A DNA stretch of 64,000 nt from Pleionea sediminis (GCF_007570825.1 NZ_SUNB01000001.1:1984001-2048000); one strand, 5' to 3'; shown: positions 45,562 through 56,221, counted from the stretch's first letter. The notes: generated from the sequence alone by a model not told the origin. Translations and numbers: made by a program.

Positions 45562-46227
45562 ATGTTGAATAAGAATTATTTATCGTATTTTGGGTTGGGA
45601 TTATTTTGTTTGGTACTGGTTGGTTGTGGACCCGCGAAAGATGATGCAATCGAGCAAATCGATGCGTTTATTGCGGAACAGAAGGTTGATAAAGTAAAGC
45701 CTGGCTGGAAAGAAAAACTTACTGAGCCGCCTAAGTTAACTTTTACCCCAAATAAAGATTATCTTTGGTATTTAAAAACTAACAAAGGTCAAATTGTCAT
45801 TCGTTTTATGCCCGATGTTGCGCCAATGCATGTCTCAAGCACTATCTATCTCACACGTCTTGGCTTTTATAATGACTTAACTTTCCATCGTGTTATTACT
45901 GGATTTATGGCACAAGGTGGCGATCCACGTGGCAACGGCACTGGCAATCCCGGTTATCAGTATAAAGGTGAATACAGTGAGAATGCCAAACATGATAAAG
46001 CAGGCATTTTGAGTATGGCGAATGCCGGGCCAGGTACCGATGGAAGTCAATTCTTTATTACATTTAGAGAGACTCAGCATTTAGACGGTCGACACACTGT
46101 ATTTGGCGAAGTGGTTGAAGGCATGGATGTACTTAAAGAAATAGAGAAATTGGGTTCACGCATGGGTAAAACGAAAGAAAAAGTATTTATCGAAAACGCC
46201 AGTATTAAAGTGACAGATAAAAAGTAA
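45562..46227 (+). CDS. Lipoprotein peptidyl-prolyl isomerase, cyclophilin type
   Basis: A 221-residue protein. The signal peptide ends in the lipobox LVGC (Cys22). A linker leads to a cyclophilin domain (about 70-218) with [45 protein letters not shown] and [17 protein letters not shown], all active-site segments. It should catalyse prolyl isomerisation in the periplasm, anchored to a membrane. GAGATTAGAA before the ATG is a weak ribosome-binding site. Confidence 0.93.
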   Translation: MLNKNYLSYFGLGLFCLVLVGCGPAKDDAIEQIDAFIAEQKVDKVKPGWKEKLTEPPKLTFTPNKDYLWYLKTNKGQIVIRFMPDVAPMHVSSTIYLTRLGFYNDLTFHRVITGFMAQGGDPRGNGTGNPGYQYKGEYSENAKHDKAGILSMANAGPGTDGSQFFITFRETQHLDGRHTVFGEVVEGMDVLKEIEKLGSRMGKTKEKVFIENASIKVTDKK

Positions 46228-46260
46228 ACGTTATCCAAATTCGTAAATTTGGAGTTAATA

Positions 46261-46842
46261 ATGGTGCAATGGTTGGCGAACAAGAAAACAATCGATTCTG
46301 GATACTTAATCCAGTTGAGTTCGCCATCGTCTTTTCTGAGTTTTCATGATGTTTTAAATTTATGGCAAAACAATAAGTACTTCGTACAATTCTTTTCGCA
46401 AGCATTGCTTGGCGTTGGCTTTGTTGCCTTTCGATGGGAAATGCCAGCGTTGACCAAATCTAATCTTGAACAGCCATTTGAGTGCGTTGTTATCGATGCT
46501 CCAGAGCTTGATAGAGCACCCGATTACACACCTTTTAAAGCGTATCTGGAAGCTTGTAATTTATCAGTGCTGTCGTTTGATAACTTAGGAGCTGACGCAA
46601 CTTTGGTGGTTCCTAATATTCTTCAATCTAGAAATTTTTGTCATTTAGCGCAGTTTCTAAGAGAAGCTGACGAAGATTTAAAGTGCAGTTTATGGCGATT
46701 AGTGAGTGAGACAATGCTGGAGAGATTGAGCTCTCAACCTATTTGGCTCAATACATCGGGCGATGGTGTAGCCTGGCTTCATGTTCGAATTGATTCACGA
46801 CCAATATATTATCAATATTTGCCTTATAAGCAACTATACTAA
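46261..46842 (+). CDS. Hypothetical protein, DUF6940-like
   Basis: A 193-residue soluble protein with no signal or membrane segment. It contains VGFVAFRWEMPALT, a mixed centre and the C-terminal GVAWLHVRIDSRPIYYQYLPY. I tentatively associate the WLHVR-DSRP-YY ending with DUF6940, from memory. Function unknown. I take ATG at 46261 (GGAG six bases before) over TTG at 46249. It follows the cyclophilin by 33 bases, so it may be co-transcribed. Confidence 0.65.
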   Translation: MVQWLANKKTIDSGYLIQLSSPSSFLSFHDVLNLWQNNKYFVQFFSQALLGVGFVAFRWEMPALTKSNLEQPFECVVIDAPELDRAPDYTPFKAYLEACNLSVLSFDNLGADATLVVPNILQSRNFCHLAQFLREADEDLKCSLWRLVSETMLERLSSQPIWLNTSGDGVAWLHVRIDSRPIYYQYLPYKQLY

Positions 46843-46866
46843 GCTTGGACAACGAAGGAGACTAAA

Positions 46867-47211
46867 ATGAAATACACAATATTAATGACATTACTTGTTG
46901 CAGGTTCAGCGTTTGCTATCGAAAATCGGACAACAATTTGTGAGCATGGCGACAAACAACGGAAAATCGATTTAGTATATCCAGAACAAACCGAAGTACC
47001 TTGTGAAGTCCAATATACTAAAGATAGCGGCATGCAGGTTCTATGGAGTGCGGTGGGCGAATCTGGCTATTGTGAAAGTAAGTACCAGGCTTTTGTTGAA
47101 AAACAAGAGGGATGGGGTTGGTCTTGCCAGGAACTTGCTCAAACAGAAGGTCAAGGATCTGAGGAAGCAATGGAAGAAGAGCCAACAGAAGAAGGTGATA
47201 CAAGCCAGTAA
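46867..47211 (+). CDS. Small secreted protein, unknown
   Basis: A 114-residue protein. The signal peptide is MKYTILMTLLVAGSAFA, cleaved before IENRTT. The mature part has four cysteines (CEHGDKQRKI, PCEVQY, YCESKY, WSCQEL), probably two disulfides, and an acidic Glu-rich tail. The core VYPEQTEVPCEVQYTKD recurs in uncharacterised small periplasmic proteins of marine gammaproteobacteria (impression only). GAAGGAGAC precedes the ATG. Confidence 0.75.
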   Translation: MKYTILMTLLVAGSAFAIENRTTICEHGDKQRKIDLVYPEQTEVPCEVQYTKDSGMQVLWSAVGESGYCESKYQAFVEKQEGWGWSCQELAQTEGQGSEEAMEEEPTEEGDTSQ

Positions 47212-47217
47212 TTTATT

Positions 47218-47254
47218 AAGCGAAACTATCAAAGTCGATTGGTAGTTTCGCTTT
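47218..47254. terminator. Bidirectional terminator between small secreted protein and selO
   Basis: AAGCGAAACTA (47218-47228) pairs perfectly with TAGTTTCGCTT (47243-47253), with two further pairs inside. Confidence 0.8.
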
Positions 47255-47258
47255 CTGC

Positions 47259-48884
47259 TTAAGAGCTACACGATAACATTGAGCATCCCACCTTATGCTT
47301 GGCCCATTCTGGACGTTTTGTCGCATAATTTAAGTCTGAATCTTTTAATTCGTAGGGCGAGCGAAGTAATTCCATGAGTTTAAACAGCTCTTCCCAATTC
47401 CCTTTTTCGGCATTTTCAATGGCCAGTTGCGACAAATAGTTTCGTAAAATAAATTTCGGATTGGTTTTTTCCATAGTATCGTGGCGTTCATCACGATCAA
47501 CGTTCGTTTCTCGAATAATTTGGCAATAGCTCTTTAGCCAGGAAGAAAAATCGTCTAAATCCGATGTGTCTTCATAAAAAGTATCAAGCAAACTATCGAC
47601 ACTTGGATTTTCCAAATCCACTTTGGTGAGTTGGTTAAAAAATAGCGTAAAGTCGACGGCTGAGTTTTGCATGAGTTCATAAGCACGGTTAATGATTCCT
47701 GCATTTTTCTCATCAAACTCTTTGACGTTGTTTAAACCAAATTTATTGCATTGCATGCTGAGCATTCCCTGGCTAATCGTCATGTCAAATAGCCCAATGC
47801 CTACTTTAAATATTTCAACATCTTCAATAACGCTTGCAAGTGCATTTGCAAGTGCAACAAGATTCCACCGACCAATTGTAGGCTGATTACCAAAACGATA
47901 GCGTCTACCTTGAGCATCGGTTGTATTGGGTGTCCATTGACTGTCAAATTCATCCAGCCAGCCATAAGGACCATAATCGATAGTTAACCCAAGAATGGAC
48001 ATATTATCCGTGTTCATAACACCATGAACAAAACCGACACGTTGCCACTCAATGAGCATTTTAGCGGTTCGTTGGCAAACCTCTGAAAACCACTTGGCAA
48101 CCTTTTGTTCTCGAGTTCCTGATATTTCTGGAAAATCATGTTCAATCGTAAAGTCGATCAGCTGATTGAGATTATCCTGTTCATTTCTGGCCGCTGGTAA
48201 TTCGAAATTACCGAAACGTATAAAAGAGGGAGCTACTCGACAAACGATTGCTCCAGGCTCTGGTGCAGGGTGACCATCGTACATTACATCTCGAATGACG
48301 GAATCACCCGTCGTAACCAAAGAAAGCGCTCGAGTGGTTGGAATTCCCAAGTGATGCATTGCCTCACTGCATAAAAACTCGCGAATCGAAGAGCGTAAAA
48401 CAGCGCGGCCATCGGCTGTTCTGGAATAAGGGGTAAGTCCAGCGCCTTTTAGCTGTAATTCATGACGTCGGTTATTGTGAGTCAGCTCGGCAATGGTTAT
48501 TGCCCGACCATCACCCAATTGACCAGCCCAATGACCAAATTGATGACCACCATAACAAGCGGAGTAGGGGGTAAATCCGGAAAATAATTGGTTACCACTC
48601 AATCGTGCCAACATGTCGTCGGATTGCATAGCTGAAGGTGTTATTCCTAATAACTCAGCAACTTCATCAAAATAAGCAATAAGGTTAGGATTACTCACCG
48701 GTGTTGGCTCACTGCAATGCCATAAAAGCCCCGGGGTTTGCTGGGGAGTATTGCTATTACTCGGGTTCCCGGTGAGTGCTTCGGAAAATGAATTGGTGAG
48801 TTGTTGCGATGAATATTCCATAAAGTCTCTATGAGAACGACGTTGATTGATTGTACTAAAGGCCAGTTTAGCAGTGTCCAGCAT
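47259..48884 (-). CDS. selO: Protein adenylyltransferase SelO (YdiU)
   Basis: A 541-residue pseudokinase-fold enzyme that AMPylates proteins in redox stress. Conserved blocks: FSGFTPYSACYGGHQFGHWAGQLGDGRAI, ELQLKGAGLTPYSRTADGRAVLRSSIREFLCSEAMHHLGIPTTRALSLV, FVHGVMNTDNMSILGLTIDYGPYGWLDEF. The C terminus CSMLSCSS holds the Cys-Ser-Ser motif at the position of selenocysteine in eukaryotic SelO. Longer than E. coli YdiU; an internal ATG at 48821 could be the real start. Confidence 0.95.
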   Translation of the reverse strand: MLDTAKLAFSTINQRRSHRDFMEYSSQQLTNSFSEALTGNPSNSNTPQQTPGLLWHCSEPTPVSNPNLIAYFDEVAELLGITPSAMQSDDMLARLSGNQLFSGFTPYSACYGGHQFGHWAGQLGDGRAITIAELTHNNRRHELQLKGAGLTPYSRTADGRAVLRSSIREFLCSEAMHHLGIPTTRALSLVTTGDSVIRDVMYDGHPAPEPGAIVCRVAPSFIRFGNFELPAARNEQDNLNQLIDFTIEHDFPEISGTREQKVAKWFSEVCQRTAKMLIEWQRVGFVHGVMNTDNMSILGLTIDYGPYGWLDEFDSQWTPNTTDAQGRRYRFGNQPTIGRWNLVALANALASVIEDVEIFKVGIGLFDMTISQGMLSMQCNKFGLNNVKEFDEKNAGIINRAYELMQNSAVDFTLFFNQLTKVDLENPSVDSLLDTFYEDTSDLDDFSSWLKSYCQIIRETNVDRDERHDTMEKTNPKFILRNYLSQLAIENAEKGNWEELFKLMELLRSPYELKDSDLNYATKRPEWAKHKVGCSMLSCSS

Positions 48885-49007
48885 TGAAACTAAACACCAA
48901 ATTATTTATGGGCATTGCGCTTAATAAATGGACTGGTCTATTCGTGAATAAAGTGATTTATGAATTGTAAAAATTAGGACTTTATGGGATTTAAAAGGCA
49001 TGAAAGT

Positions 49008-49071
49008 CAGTTTTTTTATAAAACTGAGGTATCAAGGGTGTGAGCATTCAGTGAGCTGAAATGGCACACCC
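49008..49071 (-). terminator. Tandem hairpins downstream of the DUF4097 gene
   Basis: On the minus strand, a long stem (GGGTGTG/CACACCC with CATTTCAG/CTGAATG inside, 49036-49071) is followed by CAGTTTT-N5-AAAACTG (49008-49026). They lie just after the gene's stop and probably terminate or stabilise its mRNA. Confidence 0.5.
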
Positions 49072-49091
49072 GAACGGTAAAGTAATAAACG

Positions 49092-49844
49092 TTATCGGCG
49101 ATTAACTTTGATACGACCATTAACGGTCTCGATATCAATATTGACACTTCCGTTACCCAAAGTGCCACTCATAGAGCTACCAACGTATTTATTTTTAATG
49201 ACGCTAATACCGAAATCATTACTAATTTTTCCATTGACTGTCGATGCATCAATATCAGCTTCTGCATTTGATGGAAGCAAGAGTTCTACCTTGCCATTGA
49301 CTGAAGAAAGCTCGATAGATTCAACTCCGCTTAATGAATCGTAATTAACATCCATTGAGCCATTAACGAGATTCGCTTTTATACTCGATGCTAAAGATTG
49401 AGCATTAAACTTTCCATTCACCAAGTTAGTTTCTACTTGCCCTTTGATACCAGCAATTGTTAAATCGCCATTAACCAGTGAGATATCTTCTAAATTGCTG
49501 GAAGCAGGGATCATCAATTGGTAAGAAACTTCGGTACCGCTATTTTTCTTCGAATTACGCTTTTCATATTCAGTGGTAATTTCCAAGCGATCGCCAGAAT
49601 GATCCATTTCAATTTTTATTCTGTCGCGAGCTTCTTGATCGGGTGCTTTGATGGTTGCCTCGACGGAGACCGTTGCACAATCGCATGACGAAATCGATAC
49701 ATCGCCATTAATATTGGATAACTGAATTTTGCCTGTCATTCCAATATCGAAGGTTTTAGAAATTGTATCTTCGATATCGGCAAAGCTACTCGAGACAAAA
49801 GTTCCAGCGACGGCTAACAGTGCGATGGGAAGTGATTTAATCAT
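49092..49844 (-). CDS. DUF4097 beta-helix-like exported protein
   Basis: A 250-residue protein. A signal peptide (MIKSLPIALLAVAGTFVSSSFA) is followed by repeating short beta units, each ending in a VNG or similar turn: SNINGDVSIS, LVNGDLTIAG, LVNGKFNAQ, LVNGSMDVN, SVNGKVELLL, TVNGKISNDF, TVNGRIKVN. This is the DUF4097/putative adhesin repeat. It forms a right-handed beta solenoid in the periplasm or at the surface. Function unknown; homologues often accompany anti-sigma systems. Confidence 0.9.
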   Translation of the reverse strand: MIKSLPIALLAVAGTFVSSSFADIEDTISKTFDIGMTGKIQLSNINGDVSISSCDCATVSVEATIKAPDQEARDRIKIEMDHSGDRLEITTEYEKRNSKKNSGTEVSYQLMIPASSNLEDISLVNGDLTIAGIKGQVETNLVNGKFNAQSLASSIKANLVNGSMDVNYDSLSGVESIELSSVNGKVELLLPSNAEADIDASTVNGKISNDFGISVIKNKYVGSSMSGTLGNGSVNIDIETVNGRIKVNRR

Positions 49845-49979
49845 GTTTAATCCTTATCGTTGAGGTATTTTCTTGTTTGGACGAGCGGTATTTCCAAAAG
49901 GTTTGAAAATAAAGTTAATAAATAGTCTTGGACATGTCGCGTTGATATAATAAGCGAGTTTTAAGCAGCAGGAATCGCT

Positions 49980-52529
49980 TTGCAATCCTTTGAAAATCGA
50001 ATCGATATCATTCTGGCAAAATGCCAATTACCGATAACTCAACTGTTTGATGAGTTCCGTCGGGCAATATCTGTCTATTCAAGCATAGTGCTATCTGCCG
50101 AGCCGGGTGCCGGAAAAACCACCTGTATTCCTTTACTCTCTCTTAAGTCATTGCAATCAGGAAAAATTATCGTAGTTGAGCCAAGAAGAGTCGCGGCAAA
50201 AACAGCTGCGATGCGTATGGCTGATATGCTATCGGAAACTGTTGGTAAAACCGTTGGGTACCGTGTTCGAAATGAAAGCCAGTGTTCCGCTCAAACTCGC
50301 ATTGAGGTGATTACTGAAGGCGTGTTAATTCGAATGGTACAAAATGATCCTGAATTAGCCGGCGTGAGTGCTGTTATTTTTGATGAGTTTCATGAGCGAA
50401 GTTTACAAGCCGATTTATCTTTGGCTTTGGTCTATGAAACACAGCAGGCCATTCGAGATGATCTTAAATTGATTATTATGTCGGCAACCATTAATGCGGA
50501 TTTATTAACAGCAAGGCTCGAAAACTCAACGGCTCTACATAGCTCAGGACGAATGTTTCCTGTAGAAATAGAATATCTGGCACCGCCTCGATATGGTAAT
50601 TGGCGTGATGTTTTGGTTACGGCGGTCAGGCGAGGGCTTCATAAAGTGCATGGCGATATTCTGGTTTTTTTGCCGGGACGCGGTGAAATTGAGTGGAGCA
50701 GAAAGCAAATTGAGTCAGGATGTATGGATGAGCTTCAAGCACAGAGTATTGAAATCTTTGCTCTACATGGTGAGCTCTCCTTAGCAGAGCAAAACAAGCT
50801 ATTAAAGTCGAATGTTGAATATCGACGTATCATTTTGGCGACTAACATTGCCGAGACCAGCGTGACGATTGAAGGCGTTGAATTGGTTATCGACAGTGGC
50901 TTAGTTAAGTTATTAGAGTTTGACGTTGGTGCAGGGCTCGACAAGTTGGTCACTCGTCAAATCTCACGAGCATCTGCCGAGCAACGCTCTGGGAGAGCTG
51001 GTCGAATCAAAGAAGGCGTCTGTTATCGGCTTTGGAGTGAGAGCGATGTGTTGCAACCTTTTACGATTCCGGAAATTCAGCGTGTTGACTTAACCAGCTT
51101 TGTTTTGGAGTTGGCTCTTTGGGGAGAAATGGATACCGAGCAGTTCATATTTTTAGATCAGCCGAAAGAATCGTCAATTTCGCGAGCAAGACAATTACTT
51201 TATGAATTAAATGCGCTGACTGACAATGGAAAGATAAGTAAGACAGGTAAAGCGATGGTTTCTCTTGGCACACATCCGAGAATGGGACACTTACTAATAG
51301 AGTCATCTTTTCAGTGGACGGCCTGTTTGCTGGCTGCATTGTTGGAAGAAAGAGAGTTTGTTGATGACTCTTTTAGAGATGATCCGAACATTGAAATGCG
51401 GCTCGAACTTTTAGATCATTGGTCTCAAAAAGATCAGAGTGCTAAAAGCGATTTCTATTTGTTGAAAAGCTCTGCTAAAGGTCTTGTTAATCGCATTTTA
51501 CAGCAGGCGAATAGGTGGTTTAATCACGAGCGACAGGATAAGAAAATCGATGTATCGATGGCCGGCGAGTATCTCGCTTATGCTTTTCCTGATCGTATTG
51601 CTAAACGCATCAATGATGGATATCAATTACGGAATGGTAAGCGTGTTTCTCTCGCTCAACCTGAGTTAGCATTATCTGAGTTTGTAGTTATCCCACGTAT
51701 GACGTTTAGTGAAAAAGGTATTGTTGCTCGCTTACTAGGCAATATAGAAAAAATGCGTATAGAGTCTTTGTTTGCTAATCAAATACGAACCTTGGATGTT
51801 GCAGAGTGGCAAGAGCACAAAACTGAGTTTTTGCACCAAAAGCTTTTGGGGGAAATAATCTTATCGTCAAAGCGTGTTGACGATCCTGATCCTGAGTTAA
51901 TAACGAAAGGATTAATAACTTTTATCAAACGTGAAGGTATCAAGGTTTTACCTTGGAGTAAGTCGTTGCAACAATTACGACGACGTGTTGCTTTAATAAA
52001 AAAATATTCGGTTGATAGTCGTTTACCTGATCTTTCAGATGACGGTTTGACTAACAATATTGACCGTTGGTTATATCCGTTTCTAAACGGAATTTCTTCT
52101 TTTAAAGAGATTTCAGATGAGTTATTGAAACAAGCTATTTCTAGCTTATTAACTTGGGAGCAACAAACACTCGTAAATGAACTTGCTCCTGAGCGATATC
52201 CGGTCGCTTCGGGTTCTAATATAAGACTAGACTATCGAGACGATGCTGCACCCGTGTTAGCTGTTAAGCTGCAAGAGTTATTTGGTGAGGTACAAACACC
52301 GACTATCATCAATGGTACGGTGAATGTGGTTCTTCACCTACTTTCTCCAGCAGGTCGACCATTACAAATAACGGAAGACTTAGTGAGCTTTTGGAACAAT
52401 GGCTATGAACAGGTGAAAAAAGAAATGAAAGGTCGTTACCCCAAGCATCCGTGGCCTGATGATCCTATGTCTGCTCAGGCAACACGGATGACCAAGAAAC
52501 AGTTAGAGAAGAGAAACTCTCATGGCTGA
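49980..52529 (+). CDS. hrpB: ATP-dependent helicase HrpB
   Basis: An 849-residue DEAH/RHA helicase. Walker A AEPGAGKTT (about residue 39), motif II DEFH in VIFDEFHERSLQADL, motif III SATI, and motif VI QRSGRAGRIKEG. The C-terminal HrpB-specific region includes PVASGSNIRLDY and LSPAGRPLQIT...YPKHPWPDDP. The start is TTG with CAGGA six bases before it. E. coli HrpB has no assigned RNA target. The next small gene overlaps it by 8 bases. Confidence 0.96.
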   Translation: MQSFENRIDIILAKCQLPITQLFDEFRRAISVYSSIVLSAEPGAGKTTCIPLLSLKSLQSGKIIVVEPRRVAAKTAAMRMADMLSETVGKTVGYRVRNESQCSAQTRIEVITEGVLIRMVQNDPELAGVSAVIFDEFHERSLQADLSLALVYETQQAIRDDLKLIIMSATINADLLTARLENSTALHSSGRMFPVEIEYLAPPRYGNWRDVLVTAVRRGLHKVHGDILVFLPGRGEIEWSRKQIESGCMDELQAQSIEIFALHGELSLAEQNKLLKSNVEYRRIILATNIAETSVTIEGVELVIDSGLVKLLEFDVGAGLDKLVTRQISRASAEQRSGRAGRIKEGVCYRLWSESDVLQPFTIPEIQRVDLTSFVLELALWGEMDTEQFIFLDQPKESSISRARQLLYELNALTDNGKISKTGKAMVSLGTHPRMGHLLIESSFQWTACLLAALLEEREFVDDSFRDDPNIEMRLELLDHWSQKDQSAKSDFYLLKSSAKGLVNRILQQANRWFNHERQDKKIDVSMAGEYLAYAFPDRIAKRINDGYQLRNGKRVSLAQPELALSEFVVIPRMTFSEKGIVARLLGNIEKMRIESLFANQIRTLDVAEWQEHKTEFLHQKLLGEIILSSKRVDDPDPELITKGLITFIKREGIKVLPWSKSLQQLRRRVALIKKYSVDSRLPDLSDDGLTNNIDRWLYPFLNGISSFKEISDELLKQAISSLLTWEQQTLVNELAPERYPVASGSNIRLDYRDDAAPVLAVKLQELFGEVQTPTIINGTVNVVLHLLSPAGRPLQITEDLVSFWNNGYEQVKKEMKGRYPKHPWPDDPMSAQATRMTKKQLEKRNSHG

Positions 52530-52719
52530 TATTATTCCACTGACAAACTCTCGACGAAAAAATAAAAAGCAAGAAAAACGAAAGCACACGACTATGTGTA
52601 AAAGTGGTTTTCATCGATGGAAAATCTGGAAAGAAAAGCAGTTTGATGTAAAAGAAGGCAAGTTAGTTACTGTTTATGTCTGCGAGCGATGTGGAGAAAA
52701 GAAAGTTAAAGCTCTCTAG
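52522..52719 (+). CDS. Small basic zinc-ribbon-like protein, unknown
   Basis: A 65-residue, strongly basic protein (SRRKNKKQEKRKHTT) with one cysteine near CKSGFHRW and a CxxC pair in VYVCERCGEKK. This may bind one zinc. Overlaps hrpB by 8 bases, so it is probably translated from the same mRNA. Small genes like this follow hrpB in other gammaproteobacteria (recollection). Basic charge suggests an RNA-binding role. Confidence 0.7.
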   Translation: MADIIPLTNSRRKNKKQEKRKHTTMCKSGFHRWKIWKEKQFDVKEGKLVTVYVCERCGEKKVKAL

Positions 52720-52838
52720 CTAATCTGTTATTGAAGTCTATAATTGTTAAATAAAATTATTTCATTGCTTTATAAAAAGTATTGTCAGTTATAAGCCAAA
52801 GACAACTTAGAATTAGGTTTAAATTTGGACTCTAGATT

Positions 52839-53375
52839 ATGTTGCTTGTTGAATTTTCTAAAGATCAACGGATTGAGTTAGAACTGGATCGCCGATTATC
52901 TCCGGTCGACAATGCGCTTGGCATGGTGAATATGCTGTGCAACCAAAGTATAGAGCTTCCAAAAGCGGTTACTGCAACTGCCGCCCTTGTTTGCCACTGC
53001 CGTTGGGCTGCATTTAGTCGAATTAGAAAAGGTAAAACCGAAGCTGAGATTTTAGCATTATATGATTCAGGCTCTTTTGTGGATTGCTTTACTTATGATT
53101 TTAGAAAAACTCCCTGCGAAAAAGTGCTAGGTCAAGATAAGTTTTGTCGGTTTGATGATGTTCAGCGTTCTTTTCCCGAAGATGAAGATCTTTTTAAAAT
53201 GGGTATTTCCGATTACGCTGGTCGTGCATTTCGCAACCGAAACTATGAAGTAGAAGGGCATTTATTTGTAATGAATGATTGGCCATTTAGTAATGATAAG
53301 GATCTTGAGCCAGTGATTAGTAGCCTAGTCAGTTTTGTTCAGGTTGAGTGGCAACATTATCGGGAAGAGCAATAG
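52839..53375 (+). CDS. GAF-like domain protein, regulatory role unclear
   Basis: A 178-residue soluble protein. The central and C-terminal part reads like a GAF domain: TPCEKVLGQDKFCRFDDVQRSFPEDEDLFKMGISDYAGRAF followed by EVEGHLFVMNDWPFSNDKDLEPVISSLVSFVQVEWQH. The N-terminal 60 residues are less typical. No output domain is attached, so it may be a small-molecule sensor acting in trans or a degenerate remnant of a larger sensor. It is followed by a strong terminator. Confidence 0.75.
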   Translation: MLLVEFSKDQRIELELDRRLSPVDNALGMVNMLCNQSIELPKAVTATAALVCHCRWAAFSRIRKGKTEAEILALYDSGSFVDCFTYDFRKTPCEKVLGQDKFCRFDDVQRSFPEDEDLFKMGISDYAGRAFRNRNYEVEGHLFVMNDWPFSNDKDLEPVISSLVSFVQVEWQHYREEQ

Positions 53376-53408
53376 TGTTGATTTTATCAATTATGTTTAG
53401 CACAAAGT

Positions 53409-53435
53409 AAAAAGGCGTCTTTTAGACGCCTTTTT
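53409..53435. terminator. Bidirectional terminator between GAF-like gene and rph
   Basis: AAAAAGGCGTC pairs with GACGCCTTTTT across a 5-base loop, a perfect 11-bp stem with U-tracts in both directions. Confidence 0.92.
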
Positions 53436-53457
53436 GATTCATTTGATACTTGGAAAT

Positions 53458-54177
53458 TTAAGCCATATCAAGTGCGCGTTTTTGTTCATCGATCAGTTCT
53501 CGAATACCATTTTTCCCGTGTTCAAGCATCGCTTGTAAATCGTCATACGAGAAAGTGTCGCCTTCAGCAGTGCCCTGGATTTCGATAAATCCACCATTTT
53601 CATCCATGATGATATTCATATCGGTTTCTGCAGTACTGTCTTCTGCGTAATCAAGATCTAAAACTGGAACGCCTTTATAAACACCAACTGAAATCGCAGC
53701 GATCATATGCTTCAGTGGATTTACTTTAATTTTATTGTTTTTGCGCATCCAGTTAATGGCTTCAACCATTGCAATGCAAGCACCAGTTATTGAAGCTGTG
53801 CGAGTACCACCATCGGCCTGTAGGACGTCGCAATCGAGGTGAATAGTATGTTCACCCAATTGTTTTAGATTGATCGCGGCTCGTAGTGAGCGACCGATCA
53901 ATCGTTGTATCTCTTGAGTTCGTCCCGATTGTTTGCCTCGTGCTGCTTCGCGATCGCTTCGCGTATGAGTCGAGCGTGGAAGCATTCCATACTCTGCCGT
54001 TAGCCAGCCTTGATCTTTGCCTTTTAAAAAGCGCGGTACGCCATCAACGACTGAAGCGGTACACAATACTCGTGTCTCTCCCATTTCTATTAGTACAGAT
54101 CCTTCTGCGTGTTTGGTGAAGTGACGTGTGATTGAAACCGGACGTAGCTGATTAGGGGTTCTGCCACTGGGACGCAT
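53458..54177 (-). CDS. rph: Ribonuclease PH
   Basis: A 239-residue phosphorolytic 3'-5' exoribonuclease that trims tRNA 3' ends. It starts [20 protein letters not shown] and has [41 protein letters not shown], the phosphate-binding and active-site region, plus [19 protein letters not shown]. Full length; unlike E. coli K-12 rph it has no frameshift. Divergent from yicC as in E. coli. Confidence 0.97.
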   Translation of the reverse strand: MRPSGRTPNQLRPVSITRHFTKHAEGSVLIEMGETRVLCTASVVDGVPRFLKGKDQGWLTAEYGMLPRSTHTRSDREAARGKQSGRTQEIQRLIGRSLRAAINLKQLGEHTIHLDCDVLQADGGTRTASITGACIAMVEAINWMRKNNKIKVNPLKHMIAAISVGVYKGVPVLDLDYAEDSTAETDMNIIMDENGGFIEIQGTAEGDTFSYDDLQAMLEHGKNGIRELIDEQKRALDMA

Positions 54178-54441
54178 TAGATTCTCCTGAGATAATTATT
54201 GTGCAATGTTTCGACAATTCTAATTTGTCTGACCAAGGCACGAAATAAAAGAGTTAAATTTGAGTCGTTTTGAGTGAGTTGCCTCACGAATTTGGCCATA
54301 TTATAAAACATTGAGACGCAATAGTGCATGTTATCTGTATGAAGCTTTTGTACTTGTTTATTCTTTGGTTATCAGAGGTGATGCGAGTCGAGAGTTCCGA
54401 TACAATAGGCCAGATATCCTATCTCATATTGGAAGCTATAC

Positions 54442-55308
54442 ATGATCTACAGCATGACGGCATTTGCTCGCCAACCTCTTAAAGCCTCTTGGGGTAATGC
54501 TCATTGGGAAATTCGCTCAGTTAATCAGCGTTATTTAGAAACCAATTTTCGATTGCCGGAATCGTTCCGCAGCATGGAGTTTTCATTGCGTAATGCATTG
54601 CGCAAACGTCTGCAGCGAGGCAAAGTGGATGTTAGTTTACGCGTGGAGTACTCTCCTACCGATGCCGATGCGATATCGATAAATGATGTTTTGGCAAAGC
54701 AATTGGTGCAAGCCCATCAAAAACTACAGCAAATTTCGAACGAAGATCAATCATTGAACATTACCGACCTTATGCGTTGGCCGGGTTTGATTCAAATGAC
54801 TGAACTCGATACGTCTGCGGTAGAAAAGGAGCTTTTGGGAGCTTTCGATGAAGCGATTTCTGCGCTAATTAATATGCGTCAACGAGAGGGTGAGTCATTG
54901 GCTCAAATCATTCAAGCCAGACTTGAAGGAGTTACTGAGCAAGTTGTTCGAGTTCGTGGATGTATGCCCGATATCATTAAATGGCAGCGCGACAGGATTA
55001 CCACACGCTTTGAGGACGCCAAGGTCGAGCTAGAACCTGAAAGATTGGAACAAGAAATGGTCATGTTGGCGCAAAAAGTTGACGTCGACGAAGAACTGGA
55101 CCGGCTCGAAACGCATATCAAGGAAGTATCTCGCTTAACGAAAAAGGGTGGCACGATTGGCCGGCGATTGGACTTTTTAATGCAAGAACTCAATCGAGAG
55201 GCGAATACTCTCGGTTCAAAATCGATCAGTGCAGAAACAACAGCCGCTTCAGTCGAGATTAAAGTTCTTATTGAGCAAATGCGCGAGCAGATCCAAAATA
55301 TTGAGTAA
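54442..55308 (+). CDS. yicC: YicC family endoribonuclease
   Basis: A 288-residue protein beginning MIYSMTAFARQPLKASWGNAHWEIRSVNQRYLETNFRLPESFR, the YicC N-domain. The C-terminal DUF1732 part ends GRRLDFLMQELNREANTLGSKSISAETTAASVEIKVLIEQMREQIQNIE. E. coli YicC is an endoribonuclease that acts in RNA decay, including that of RyhB. It precedes gmk, as commonly seen. Confidence 0.95.
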   Translation: MIYSMTAFARQPLKASWGNAHWEIRSVNQRYLETNFRLPESFRSMEFSLRNALRKRLQRGKVDVSLRVEYSPTDADAISINDVLAKQLVQAHQKLQQISNEDQSLNITDLMRWPGLIQMTELDTSAVEKELLGAFDEAISALINMRQREGESLAQIIQARLEGVTEQVVRVRGCMPDIIKWQRDRITTRFEDAKVELEPERLEQEMVMLAQKVDVDEELDRLETHIKEVSRLTKKGGTIGRRLDFLMQELNREANTLGSKSISAETTAASVEIKVLIEQMREQIQNIE

Positions 55309-55342
55309 AACCTGGGCCAGCACGAAAGCGACGTTTTAATTT

Positions 55343-55415
55343 AAAAGCCGATAAAACAATAGGTTATTCATCGTTATTGGTAATAAAGAGAGTTCTCTTG
55401 GGAGATCGGCTTTTT
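55343..55415 (+). promoter_or_regulatory. Three-way-junction RNA element with U-tract before gmk
   Basis: AAAAGCCGAT (55343-55352) pairs perfectly with ATCGGCTTTT (55405-55414). Within the 52-base interior are two hairpins, CAATA/TATTG (55357-55361 with 55375-55379) and AAGAG/CTCTT (55386-55390 with 55395-55399). The outer 3' arm ends in five T, so it also looks like a terminator of yicC with an elaborate loop. Confidence 0.55.
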
Positions 55416-55482
55416 CAATATTTGGGTTAATTTCGCGCGCAATACTGCTATCATTTTACTTTGGCACTTCATTGATTATTGA

Positions 55483-56103
<621 letters not shown>

Positions 56104-56221
56104 TCACTGGGAAATTTGCATCAACTTAGGTTATTATAGGCGGCTGTTCGCTGGGTCCGGCAGGGCCTATCTGGTGAGCCGGTGAGTTAGAATTCGTAAC
56201 ATAGATATATGGAGAAGCTGA

